The notes beneath the pieces were generated by a model that was not told the origin of the DNA, searched no databases, and saw only the letters and a program-made list of their open reading frames with translations. Position numbers and translations under genes: made by a program. This document shows, in pieces, positions 1 through 8,101 of a DNA stretch of 36,885 nucleotides (its first letter is position 1; each line of letters begins with the position of its first letter). Source of the DNA: Mycobacterium colombiense (lineage in GTDB: Bacteria > Actinomycetota > Actinomycetes > Mycobacteriales > Mycobacteriaceae); the NCBI RefSeq assembly GCF_003284975.1, contig NZ_QMEU01000041.1, forward strand, positions 1 to 36,885, read 5' to 3'.

Positions 1-622
1 GAGGCACGCTGACCGGCAGGCCGGCCGGCATCGCCGGCATGTTGACCTGCGCCTGCGGAAGCTGCGGAGCCGGCGGAGTGGCCGGTGCCGCGGGTGCCGA
101 CAGACCCGGGATCGTCGGGAGGCCCGGGATCGACGGAGCGGCCGGAGCGGCGGGACCCGCAGCCGCCGGCTGCGCACCCGTCAGGCCCTGGATCATCCCC
201 GGGATGCCGCCGGTCGCCGAAGACGGCGCGGCGGGCGTCGCCGACTGCGCCAGCCCCGGAAGGAAGGGGTTGGCCGCCGGAGAAGGCACCTGGGCGGCGG
301 GGCTGGTCGGCGAGGTCAGTCCGGGAATCGACGGAAGACCCGCCGCCGGAGCCGCCGGCGTTGCCGGCGAGGTGGCCGCCGGGACACCCGGGAAGCTGAT
401 GCCCGGAGTGGCCGGAGCCGCCGGTGGCGTGGCGCCGAGTGCGGTCGCGAGGTTCTGCAGGATCTGCGGTGCGTTGGCCGCAGAACTGATCAGCTGTTGC
501 GGAATGTTCGGCATGGCCGGGGCCGGCACCGGATCGGCGTGGGCGATACCGCCCGTCAATAGCGCTGCGGACGAACCGACCACGACGGCGGCTGCACGCA
601 TGTAATTCCAGATGGTTGGCAT
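1..622 (-). CDS. Secreted Ala/Pro-rich protein, Rv1157c-like (C-terminus cut by window edge)
   Basis: This minus-strand frame is open from an ATG at 622-620 to the left edge, so about 207 codons are visible and the C-terminus is missing. A purine-rich site (GGGAG) lies just upstream of the ATG; a second ATG at 601-599 is possible. The N-terminus has a hydrophobic core (AAAVVVGSSAALLTGG) ending in AHADP, a typical mycobacterial Sec signal peptide with cleavage after Ala. The mature part is low-complexity, rich in Ala, Pro and Gly, with repeated short motifs such as PAAPATP and IPGL. No catalytic motif is visible. Position beside pimE and composition match the Ala/Pro-rich proteins Rv1157c/Rv1158c of M. 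tuberculosis, whose function I do not know. It is divergent from pimE. Export is well supported; function is not. Confidence 0.75.
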   Translation of the reverse strand, partial: MPTIWNYMRAAAVVVGSSAALLTGGIAHADPVPAPAMPNIPQQLISSAANAPQILQNLATALGATPPAAPATPGISFPGVPAATSPATPAAPAAGLPSIPGLTSPTSPAAQVPSPAANPFLPGLAQSATPAAPSSATGGIPGMIQGLTGAQPAAAGPAAPAAPSIPGLPTIPGLSAPAAPATPPAPQLPQAQVNMPAMPAGLPVSVP

Positions 623-690
623 GACTCTCCCTGATTGATCGATTACAGGTTCGGCGCTGAAGTTACTTTGATGCGGATGGGACTCAAGTG

Positions 691-728
691 ACACGTGTGG
701 CATTTATGAACTCGTTACGGATACGAGT
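691..728. promoter_or_regulatory. Two small palindromes in the Rv1157c-like/pimE divergent promoter gap
   Basis: The gap between the two divergent genes contains a perfect 8-bp palindrome ACACGTGT at 691-698. It also contains an inverted repeat with arms ACTCGT (710-715) and ACGAGT (723-728) around a 7-nt centre. Either could be an operator for one or both genes. No regulator is identified; the palindromes are seen, their role is inferred. Confidence 0.25.
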
Positions 729-771
729 GAGACCGGTGACCGAACGCGCGAAATGGGCGCTCCTAGGGGTG

Positions 772-2148
772 ATGTGCGGCCCGACGGCGCCGCGCCGCCC
801 CGTCGTGCTCGCTAAAGTCGGGCGGATAGACACCACCTCGGCCGCTCCGGCGGCACCCCATGCGCAGCGGTTGGCGAGTCTGCTTGCCGCGGCCGCGCCG
901 ATGCTGCTCATGGCGAGCATCGCCGCGCGGCTGGCCTGGACGTACCTGGCCCCCAACGGCGCGAACTTCGTCGACCTGCACGTGTACCTCGGCGGATCCG
1001 CCGCCATCGACCACCCCGGCAGCTTGTACAGCTACGTCTACGCCGACCAGACGCCCGACTTCCCGCTGCCGTTCACCTACCCCCCGTTCGCGGCCGTCGT
1101 CTTCTACCCGCTGCACCTGGTGCCGTTCGGACTGGTGGCCTTCCTGTGGCAGATCGCCACCATGGCGGCGCTGTACGGCGCGATCCGGCTCAGCCAGCGC
1201 CTGATCGGCATGCCCGCCGGCGCCACCGGCCGGCGTGTCGCGATGCTGTGGACGGCGGTCGCCATCTGGATCGAGCCGTTGCGCAGCACCTTCGACTACG
1301 GACAGGTCAACGTGTTGCTGATGACCGCGGTGCTGTGGGCGGTGTGCAGCACACGGTGGTGGCTGTCGGGGTTGTTGGTCGGCGTGGCGGCCGGGATCAA
1401 GTTGACCCCCGCGATCTCCGGCCTCTATCTGGCCGGCGCGCGCCGGTGGGGTGCCGCGGTGTTCTCGGCCGTCGTTTTCGTTGCGACCATTGGGATTTCG
1501 GTCCTGGTCGTCGGCGATCAGACGCGCTACTACTTCACCGACCTGCTGGGCGACGCCCACCGGGTGGGCCCCATCGCGACGTCGTTCAATCAGTCCTGGC
1601 GCGGGGGCATTTCGCGGATCGTGGGCCACGACGTGGGATTCGGGCCGCTGCTGGTGGCGGCCCTTGCCGTCACCGCGGTGCTGGCCGTGTTGGCCTGGCG
1701 CGCCCTGGATCCCGCCGATCGGCTGGGCAGGCTCTTGGTGGTCGAGCTGTTCGGGCTGCTGCTCTCACCGATCTCCTGGACCCATCACTGGGTGTGGCTG
1801 GTGCCCCTGATGATCTGGGCGATCCACGGGCCGGTGCGCGAGCAACCGGGAGCGCGCATCGTCGGCTGGGGCTGGCTGGCCCTCACGGCGCTCGGCGTCC
1901 CGTGGTTGCTGAGCTTCGCCCAACCGACGATCTGGCAGATAAGCCGCCCGTGGTATCTGGCCTGGGCCGGGTTGATCTACATCCTCGCTACGGTGGCGAC
2001 GCTGATCTGGATCGCCACCACCCGCGCGCCGCGCCGCGGGGGCCGCGCCGAGCGTCACCCCGGCGCGAAGGCCGACAACGCGCGTCCCGCCGGCGTGAGC
2101 GCCGACGCAGGCGAGGGCGCAACGACTAGCTGTCGACGATGCCGTTGA
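772..2148 (+). CDS. pimE: PimE, polyprenol-phosphate-mannose-dependent alpha-1,2-mannosyltransferase
   Basis: PimE is a polytopic GT-C glycosyltransferase of the plasma membrane. It adds the fifth mannose, in alpha-1,2 linkage, to phosphatidylinositol mannosides, committing AcPIM4 to the polar PIM branch instead of LM/LAM. The 458-residue product has many hydrophobic helices and the conserved early loop NFVDLHVY, whose Asp corresponds to the catalytic Asp of the family, plus TFDYGQVN and [12 protein letters not shown] segments. It resembles M. tuberculosis PimE throughout. I chose the ATG at 772 (MCGPTAPRR) because the protein aligns from there; the ribosome site is weak (AGGGG only 2-3 nt away), and the frame is open upstream to 688, so the start is uncertain. 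The last 23 bp overlap the convergent pterin dehydratase gene. LpqW, which diverts intermediates at the same branch point, is encoded 11 kb downstream. Confidence 0.92.
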   Translation: MCGPTAPRRPVVLAKVGRIDTTSAAPAAPHAQRLASLLAAAAPMLLMASIAARLAWTYLAPNGANFVDLHVYLGGSAAIDHPGSLYSYVYADQTPDFPLPFTYPPFAAVVFYPLHLVPFGLVAFLWQIATMAALYGAIRLSQRLIGMPAGATGRRVAMLWTAVAIWIEPLRSTFDYGQVNVLLMTAVLWAVCSTRWWLSGLLVGVAAGIKLTPAISGLYLAGARRWGAAVFSAVVFVATIGISVLVVGDQTRYYFTDLLGDAHRVGPIATSFNQSWRGGISRIVGHDVGFGPLLVAALAVTAVLAVLAWRALDPADRLGRLLVVELFGLLLSPISWTHHWVWLVPLMIWAIHGPVREQPGARIVGWGWLALTALGVPWLLSFAQPTIWQISRPWYLAWAGLIYILATVATLIWIATTRAPRRGGRAERHPGAKADNARPAGVSADAGEGATTSCRRCR

Positions 2149-2410
2149 TGTCGCGGGCCATGTCGATGTCGTTTTGGGTGATGCCGCCCTCGGAGTGCGT
2201 GACAAGTGCGAAAGTGACTGTCCGCCAACGAATGTCGATGTCCGGGTGATGGTCCTTGCTCTCGGCGTGCTCGCCCACCCGGCGGACGGCGTCGATGCCG
2301 GCCAGGAAACTCGGAAATTTGATCGAGCGGCGCAGGGCGCCGTCGGCCCGCTCCCATCCATCCAGCTCGGGCAGCGCGGCGTCCACTTGCTCGTCCGTTA
2401 ACACGGCCAT
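2126..2410 (-). CDS. Pterin-4a-carbinolamine dehydratase
   Basis: The 94-residue protein is full length for the PCD/DCoH family. These enzymes dehydrate 4a-hydroxytetrahydropterin, recycling the pterin cofactor after aromatic hydroxylation; the bacterial role is often unclear. The signature is visible: [12 protein letters not shown] followed by THSEGGIT and the acidic helix NDIDMARDI. The HH pair is the catalytic centre. The aromatic residue usually Tyr after HHPxxxxx is Trp here, a conservative change. The start ATG (2410) has a GACGAG purine site about 6 nt upstream. The gene corresponds to Rv1159A beside pimE in M. tuberculosis. Its 3' end overlaps the end of pimE tail to tail. The DivIVA-like gene is upstream on the same strand, 68 bp away, so co-transcription is possible. 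Confidence 0.9.
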   Translation of the reverse strand: MAVLTDEQVDAALPELDGWERADGALRRSIKFPSFLAGIDAVRRVGEHAESKDHHPDIDIRWRTVTFALVTHSEGGITQNDIDMARDINGIVDS

Positions 2411-2478
2411 AGGGGACTCGTCCTCTCGGATTACGGGTTGATCGAGGGGCGGCTTGACCTCCCCGCGAAGGTGGTCAG

Positions 2479-3255
2479 CTACGAGGCTACGGCGGGGGTG
2501 CCCGGTGTTTGGGTCTTCTGGTCCAGCGCCACCACGACGCCCGGGGCCGGCAGGCTCTGTCGTTGCTGGTAGGCGGACTCCAGGCTGGCGGGAACCCCCT
2601 GGAGATCGCGGGCGACGCCCATCAATTCTTCCAGAATCATGATCCGTTGCTGATTCGCCTCGTCCATCGCCCGGTGCGCTCGCTCGTCGAATTCGTGAGC
2701 TTTCTGCTTCGCGTCCGCGAGCAGCTGCTCACGGTCGTGCTGGGCCTGCTGCCACGCCTCATCGATCAACGACTGGGCTTCGTTTCGCATCCCGGCGAGG
2801 TCGGCGTCGAGCTTTCTCCTGGTCTCCTCACATTCGGCTTCGAGCGCCTTTCGCTGCGCGGCCATGTGCTCCAACAACTCTCGGTGTTCTCGGCGCGCGG
2901 CCTCCACCTCGGCCGCGGCATCCGCGAGCAGGGCATCCGCCTCGGCGCGGGCCTCGGCCTGCATCCGGGAGACCTCGTCGAGGGCACGCCGCAGCAGCTT
3001 CGCCATCCGATGTTGCATCGCGTAGGGCGTCGGTGACGTGTCCGACAGGGCGGCGACCTCATCTTTGAGGCAGGCGACCTCGATCCGCAGCGCGGCCGCT
3101 CCGTTGCTGGATTCGTCTCGCTGGGACCGCAGGTTCAGGACTTCGTCGATCAGCAACTTCTCCTTGGCGAGCAACGCCTCGATGTAGGGGTCGACCAGAG
3201 CCGGGTCATAGCCCCGAAAGATTCGAGTGAACGACTTGGTGGGTTCGGTGATCAT
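2479..3255 (-). CDS. DivIVA-like coiled-coil protein
   Basis: The product is 258 residues, acidic and almost entirely helical. The N-terminal 40 residues ([19 protein letters not shown]) resemble the DivIVA/Wag31 N-terminal element, in which a GYD...VD motif precedes a short coiled coil. Residues roughly 75-205 form a long Ala/Glu/Arg-rich coiled coil, followed by a short Pro-rich tail. There is no signal peptide or membrane segment. DivIVA-type proteins act as cytoplasmic scaffolds at poles or septa, but I cannot assign a partner. Two starts are possible, TTG 3261 and ATG 3255. I prefer ATG because GAGGGGAG sits 6 nt before it and would abut the TTG. M. tuberculosis has no gene here between Rv1159A and mutT2, as far as I recall, so this is a lineage difference. 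Not to be confused with wag31 itself, which is elsewhere. Confidence 0.75.
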   Translation of the reverse strand: MITEPTKSFTRIFRGYDPALVDPYIEALLAKEKLLIDEVLNLRSQRDESSNGAAALRIEVACLKDEVAALSDTSPTPYAMQHRMAKLLRRALDEVSRMQAEARAEADALLADAAAEVEAARREHRELLEHMAAQRKALEAECEETRRKLDADLAGMRNEAQSLIDEAWQQAQHDREQLLADAKQKAHEFDERAHRAMDEANQQRIMILEELMGVARDLQGVPASLESAYQQRQSLPAPGVVVALDQKTQTPGTPAVAS

Positions 3256-3526
3256 TGCCAACTCCCCTCATTGGAAGTGCCTGTAGTGGTCGTGACCGAC
3301 TAGGGTCGAGTATTCCACGGCTGCGCCCAAACCGTAAGAGAGCCGTTGTGTCCCAAGGGAATTCGACCGATTTGTCGGCCCCAATGGCTGTCCGCGCGCC
3401 ATTTTGCCGCCGGGGGTCCCATCGCCGTTGCCGCGAGGGCGGCACGGCGTCGGCCATCGCATCCGGTCCCGAACTCGTCGGGATCCCGACGGCGTTCCGA
3501 GCGGTGGGCGCGTCGCAACCGCCGTA

Positions 3527-3541
3527 TACCGTGACTGGCCA
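3527..3541 (+). promoter_or_regulatory. Candidate leaderless promoter of mutT2
   Basis: TACCGT at 3527-3532 fits the mycobacterial -10 consensus TANNNT and ends 8 nt before the mutT2 ATG. No Shine-Dalgarno sequence is present. Transcription would start at or next to the A of ATG, giving a leaderless mRNA. This is inferred from spacing only. Confidence 0.4.
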
Positions 3542-3933
3542 TGCCGACCCAGATCGTCGTCGCCGGTGCCCTCATCCGCGACGCCAAGGTCTTGGTGGCA
3601 CAACGCGTCCGTCCGCCGGAGCTGGCCGGCCGTTGGGAGCTGCCCGGCGGCAAGGTCGGGCCCGGCGAAACGGAGCGCGACGCGCTGGCCCGCGAGTTGG
3701 CCGAGGAGCTGGGGCTTGGGGCGCGCGACGTCGCGGTGGGCGGCCGACTCGGCGACGACATCGTGGTCGACGGCGGGTTCACGCTGCGCGCCTACCGCGT
3801 GCGCCTGGTCCGGGGCGAACCCGACGCGCGCGACCATCGGGCGTTGCGCTGGATCACCGCCGCTGAGCTGCACGATCTGGACTGGGTGCCGGCCGATCGC
3901 GGCTGGCTGGCGGACCTGACCGCAGCTCTCTAG
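3541..3933 (+). CDS. mutT2: MutT2, Nudix nucleotide pyrophosphohydrolase
   Basis: The 130-residue protein is a single Nudix domain. The Nudix box is intact: GG-K-VGPGE-7 residues-RELAEELGL, matching GX5EX7REUXEEXGU, with the metal-binding glutamates of the REXXEE core. MutT-type enzymes hydrolyse damaged or non-canonical nucleoside triphosphates. M. tuberculosis MutT2 is reported to act on 8-oxo-dGTP, dCTP and 5-methyl-dCTP. The aromatic-poor N-terminus IVVAGALIRDAKVLVAQR and the ELPGGK lead-in are typical. The ATG at 3541 has no ribosome site but a TANNNT hexamer 8 nt upstream, so the transcript is probably leaderless. It is divergent from the DivIVA-like gene across 285 bp, in which I see no other gene. 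Position corresponds to Rv1160, just before narG. Confidence 0.93.
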   Translation: MPTQIVVAGALIRDAKVLVAQRVRPPELAGRWELPGGKVGPGETERDALARELAEELGLGARDVAVGGRLGDDIVVDGGFTLRAYRVRLVRGEPDARDHRALRWITAAELHDLDWVPADRGWLADLTAAL

Positions 3934-4392
3934 GAGCTAGCTCGTAACAAGTCCACAGAGTTCCGGCAGCTTATGTACAGCCGCGTTGCAGGTCCTCGCA
4001 GTGAACTGAATAGAACAATATGACTTGTAATAACGACGCCACACGAAGCTGCCTGGATGTGCGTGCCGATAGCGAGCCGAATGCGTGTTCAGACCGTGCC
4101 GTCGCGACCGCGGTGCTCCGACGGCAGGCTTTGCACTGCACCAAAACCACTGCTCATGACGCCTTTTCCGAACGATCGCCCGCGCACGGCGAACCGGATT
4201 TCATCCCCCACCCAGACCTATGCTGGTGCTGTATCGCCGCCCAGCCCGCGGGCCCGACATGCCGAGCGCTGAGCCGATCCGAGCTGGTGCTGGCGGGCGG
4301 ATCAGTGGGCTGACTGCCAAACACGACGCACGTGGGGTCGAACGCACGGCCCGGCGACGAGGCGCGACGCTACCGAATCGGAGGAGTACCTC
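3934..4392 (+). promoter_or_regulatory. 459-bp non-coding region upstream of narGHJI
   Basis: No convincing gene lies here. A frame at 4020-4313 opens but lacks a ribosome site and any protein signature. The region has a conspicuous AT-rich patch at about 4005-4035 in otherwise GC-rich DNA, with TTGCAG at 3986-3991 and TAGAAC at 4011-4016 (19-nt spacing, not ideal). If transcription starts there, the nar leader would exceed 350 nt, leaving room for post-transcriptional control. The narG ribosome site GGAGGAG is at 4380-4386. No FNR- or NarL-type palindrome was obvious to me. Confidence 0.4.
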
Positions 4393-7300
4393 TTGACTGT
4401 CACACCTCACATCGGCGGAGTGCTCGAGGAACTCCTGGAGCGCAGCGGGCGGTTCTTCACCCCCGGCGAGATCTCGGCCGACCTGCGCACGGTCACCCGG
4501 GAGGGCGGCCGTGAAGCCGACGTGTTCTACCGCGACCGGTGGAGCCACGACAAGGTGGTTCGCTCGACGCACGGGGTGAACTGCACCGGATCGTGCTCGT
4601 GGAAGATCTACGTCAAGGACGGGATCATCACCTGGGAGACCCAGCAGACCGACTACCCGTCGGTGGGCCCGGACCGACCCGAGTACGAGCCGCGCGGCTG
4701 TCCCCGTGGCGCGTCGTTCTCGTGGTACAGCTACTCGCCCACCCGGGTGCGCTACCCCTACGCCCGCGGCGTGCTGATCGAGATGTACCGCGAGGCCAAG
4801 GCGCGCCTCGGCGACCCGGTGCTGGCCTGGGCCGACATCCAGGCCGATCCCGAACGACGTCGTCGCTATCAGCGGGCCCGCGGGAAGGGCGGGCTGGTTC
4901 GGGTCACCTGGGCCGAGGCCACCGAGCTGATCGCCGCGGCCCACGTGCACACCATCAAGGCCTATGGACCGGATCGGGTCGCCGGATTCTCTCCGATTCC
5001 GGCGATGTCGATGGTGTCCTACACCGCGGGCTCGAGGTTCTTCGAGCTGATCGGCGCCCCCATGACGTCGTTCTACGACTGGTACGCCGACCTGCCGGTC
5101 GCCTCGCCGCAGGTCTTCGGCGACCAGACCGACGTGCCCGAATCCGGGGACTGGTGGGACGCAGCGTATTTGATGATGTGGGGCTCCAACGTCCCGATCA
5201 CCCGCACGCCCGATGCGCACTGGATGGCCGAGGCGCGCTACCGCGGCACCAAGGTGGTGACCGTCAGCCCGGACTACGCCGACAACACCAAGTTCGCCGA
5301 CGAGTGGATGCCCTGTGCGGCCGGCACCGACGGTGCGCTGGCCATGGCGATGGGCCACGTCATCCTCTCGGAATGCTATGTGCAAAAGCAAGTTCCGTTC
5401 TTCACCGACTATTCCCGGCGCTACACCGACCTGCCGTTCCTGATCAAGCTCGAAGAGCGCGGCGACATGCTGGTGCCGGGAAAGAACCTCACGGCGGCCG
5501 ATCTCGGGGAGGCAGTCGAGAACGCCGCACTCAAGCCCGCGGTGCTCGACCAGATCACCGATTCGGTCGCGGTGCCGCACGGCTCGCTGGGATTCCGGTA
5601 CGGCGAGTCGGGTGTCGGAAAGTGGAACCTCGACCTGGGCGACCTGACGCCCGCGCTCAGTGTGCGAGACACTAAAGGACGCAACGGAGATGACGACACC
5701 GCGCTCGTTCACCTGCCCAGCTTCGACACCGTCGACGGCGAGGGCACGACGGTGGCGCGCGGCGTCCCGGTGCGCCGGATCGACAAGCACCTGGTGTGCA
5801 CCGTCTTCGACCTGATGCTCGCCCAGTACGGGGTGGCACGCCCCGGCCTGCCCGGCGAATGGCCCACCGGCTACGACGACGCCACCCAGCAGAACACCCC
5901 GGCGTGGCAGGAGGCGATCACCGGCGTGTCGGCCGCCCAGGCCATCCGGGTGGCAAGGGAATTCGCGCACAGCGCCGAGGAATCCGGCGGCCGCTCCATG
6001 ATCATCATGGGTGGCGGCATCTGTCACTGGTTCCACAGCGACGCGATCTACCGGGCGGTGCTGGCGCTGCTGATGCTGACCGGATCGATGGGCCGCAACG
6101 GCGGCGGCTGGGCCCACTACGTCGGCCAGGAAAAGGTGCGCCCGCTCACCGGATTCCACACGATGGCGATGGCGACCGACTGGGTGCGCCCGCCGCGGCA
6201 GGTGCCTGGCGCCTCCTATTGGTACGCACACACCGACCAGTGGCGCTACGACGGATACGGCGCGGACAAGCTGGCCAGCCCGGTGGGGCGGGGCAGGTTC
6301 GCGGCCAAGCACACCATGGACCTGCTGGCATCCGCGGTGGCGATGGGGTGGAGCCCGTATTACCCCCAGTTCGACCGATCCAGCCTGGACGTCGCCGACG
6401 AGGCGCGCGCCGCCGATCGCGACGTCGCCGACTATGTCGCCGAACAACTGGGCCAGCGCAAGCTCAAGCTCGCTGTGACCGATCCCGACAACCCGGTCAA
6501 TTGGCCACGGGTGCTTACGGTTTGGCGGGCCAACCTGATCGGCTCGTCGGGAAAGGGCGGCGAATACTTCCTGCGCCATCTGCTTGGCACCGATTCCAAC
6601 GCCTCGGCGCTGCCGCCGGAGGACGGCGTGCGGCCCACCGGCGTAACGTGTGAGGGCGACATTCCCGAGGGCAAGCTCGACCTGATGATGTCGATCGACT
6701 TCCGGATGACCTCGACGACGCTGGTGTCCGACATCGTGCTGCCGGCGGCAACCTGGTACGAGAAGGCCGACATCTCCAGCACGGACATGCACCCCTACGT
6801 GCATGCGTTCAGCGCCGCGACCGATCCGCCCTGGGAAACCCGTTCGGACTTCGACGCTTTCGGTGCGATCGCGCGCGCCTTCAGCGCCATGGCCAAGGAC
6901 CATCTGGGCACCCGCACCGACGTGGTGCTCAGCGCGCTGCAGCATGACACCCCGGACGCGATGGCCTATCCCGACGGCACCGAATCCGATTGGCTGCACT
7001 CGGGTGCGACGCCGGTGCCCGGCCGGACGATGGGCAAGCTCACCGTGGTGGAGCGCGACTACGGCGCCATCTACGACAAGTGGCGGACCCTGGGTCCGCT
7101 GGTGGACAAGTTCGGCCTGACCACCAAGGGCGTCACGGTGCACCCGTTCCGTGAGGTCGAGGAGCTGGCCGCCAAGTTCGGTGTGCTCAATTCCGGTGTG
7201 GCAGCGGGTCGTCCAGCCGTCACCACCGCGTCCCGAATGGCCGACGTGCTGCTGTTGCTGTCCGGCACGACCAACGGGCGGCTGGCGGTCGAGGGGTTCC

Positions 7301-8100
7301 ACGAGCTGGAGAAGCGGACCGGTCAGCGGCTGGTGCACCTGGCCGAGGGCAGCGAGGACAAGCGCATCAGCTACGCCGATACCCAGGCCCGTCCCGTTCC
7401 GGTGGTCACCAGCCCGGAATGGTCCGGCAGCGAAACGGGTGGGCGTCGCTACGCGCCGTTCACCATCAACATCGAAAACCTCAAGCCGTTCCACACCCTG
7501 ACCGGGCGGATGCACTTCTATCTGGCCCACGACTGGGTCGAGGAACTCGGCGAGCACCTGCCGGTGTTCCGCCCGCCGCTGGACATGGCGCGCCTGTTCG
7601 GCCAGCCAGAGCTGGGCCCGACGCCGGACGGCAATGGCGGCATCGGGCTCACGGTGCGCTACCTGACGCCGCACTCGAAGTGGTCGTTCCACTCCACCTA
7701 TCAGGACAACCTCTACATGCTCTCGTTGTCCCGCGGTGGCCCGACGATGTGGATGAGCCCGGGCGATGCGGCGAAAATCAATGTGCGCGACAACGATTGG
7801 GTCGAAGCCGTGAACGTCAACGGCATCTACGTGTGCCGGGCGATCGTCTCGCACCGGATGCCCGACGGCGTGGTGTACGTCTACCACGTCCAGGAACGCA
7901 CGGTGGACACCCCGCGCTCCGAGACCAACAACAAGCGCGGCGGCAACCACAACGCTCTGACCCGGGTCCGCATCAAGCCCAGCCACCTGGCCGGCGGTTA
8001 CGCACAGCACGCGTTCGCGTTCAACTACCTGGGTCCGACCGGCAACCAGCGCGACGAGGTCACGATCGTCCGTCGTCGTAGCCAAGAGGTGGTGTACTGA
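4393..8100 (+). CDS. narG: NarG, respiratory nitrate reductase catalytic alpha subunit
   Basis: NarG binds Mo-bis-MGD and the FS0 [4Fe-4S] cluster and reduces nitrate to nitrite on the cytoplasmic face of the membrane. The 1235-residue product is full length. FS0 ligands are visible as His60, Cys64, Cys68 (STHGVNCTGSCSW) and Cys103 (RGCPRG). The His in place of Cys is the NarG-type signature. The Mo-coordinating Asp is Asp233 in FYDWYADLPVASPQ, followed by QTDVPESGDWW and WGSNVPITRTPDAH. The start is a TTG at 4393 with a strong GGAGGAG 6 nt upstream. The product aligns with M. tuberculosis NarG from its first residues. narH begins one base after the stop codon, and narJ and narI follow with overlaps, so the four genes form one operon. 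Neither a nitrate transporter nor a two-component regulator is adjacent. Confidence 0.97.
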   Translation: MTVTPHIGGVLEELLERSGRFFTPGEISADLRTVTREGGREADVFYRDRWSHDKVVRSTHGVNCTGSCSWKIYVKDGIITWETQQTDYPSVGPDRPEYEPRGCPRGASFSWYSYSPTRVRYPYARGVLIEMYREAKARLGDPVLAWADIQADPERRRRYQRARGKGGLVRVTWAEATELIAAAHVHTIKAYGPDRVAGFSPIPAMSMVSYTAGSRFFELIGAPMTSFYDWYADLPVASPQVFGDQTDVPESGDWWDAAYLMMWGSNVPITRTPDAHWMAEARYRGTKVVTVSPDYADNTKFADEWMPCAAGTDGALAMAMGHVILSECYVQKQVPFFTDYSRRYTDLPFLIKLEERGDMLVPGKNLTAADLGEAVENAALKPAVLDQITDSVAVPHGSLGFRYGESGVGKWNLDLGDLTPALSVRDTKGRNGDDDTALVHLPSFDTVDGEGTTVARGVPVRRIDKHLVCTVFDLMLAQYGVARPGLPGEWPTGYDDATQQNTPAWQEAITGVSAAQAIRVAREFAHSAEESGGRSMIIMGGGICHWFHSDAIYRAVLALLMLTGSMGRNGGGWAHYVGQEKVRPLTGFHTMAMATDWVRPPRQVPGASYWYAHTDQWRYDGYGADKLASPVGRGRFAAKHTMDLLASAVAMGWSPYYPQFDRSSLDVADEARAADRDVADYVAEQLGQRKLKLAVTDPDNPVNWPRVLTVWRANLIGSSGKGGEYFLRHLLGTDSNASALPPEDGVRPTGVTCEGDIPEGKLDLMMSIDFRMTSTTLVSDIVLPAATWYEKADISSTDMHPYVHAFSAATDPPWETRSDFDAFGAIARAFSAMAKDHLGTRTDVVLSALQHDTPDAMAYPDGTESDWLHSGATPVPGRTMGKLTVVERDYGAIYDKWRTLGPLVDKFGLTTKGVTVHPFREVEELAAKFGVLNSGVAAGRPAVTTASRMADVLLLLSGTTNGRLAVEGFHELEKRTGQRLVHLAEGSEDKRISYADTQARPVPVVTSPEWSGSETGGRRYAPFTINIENLKPFHTLTGRMHFYLAHDWVEELGEHLPVFRPPLDMARLFGQPELGPTPDGNGGIGLTVRYLTPHSKWSFHSTYQDNLYMLSLSRGGPTMWMSPGDAAKINVRDNDWVEAVNVNGIYVCRAIVSHRMPDGVVYVYHVQERTVDTPRSETNNKRGGNHNALTRVRIKPSHLAGGYAQHAFAFNYLGPTGNQRDEVTIVRRRSQEVVY

Positions 8101-8101
8101 C

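Noticed and set aside
39..605. 188-codon plus-strand frame rich in Gly/Ala (PE_PGRS-like look)
   Set aside because: It is the antisense of the Ala/Pro-rich secreted protein: Pro codons read backwards give Gly. The minus frame has a signal peptide and ribosome site.
4020..4313. Possible gene in the narG upstream region
   Set aside because: No ribosome site, no family resemblance, and several competing frames; better read as leader/promoter DNA.
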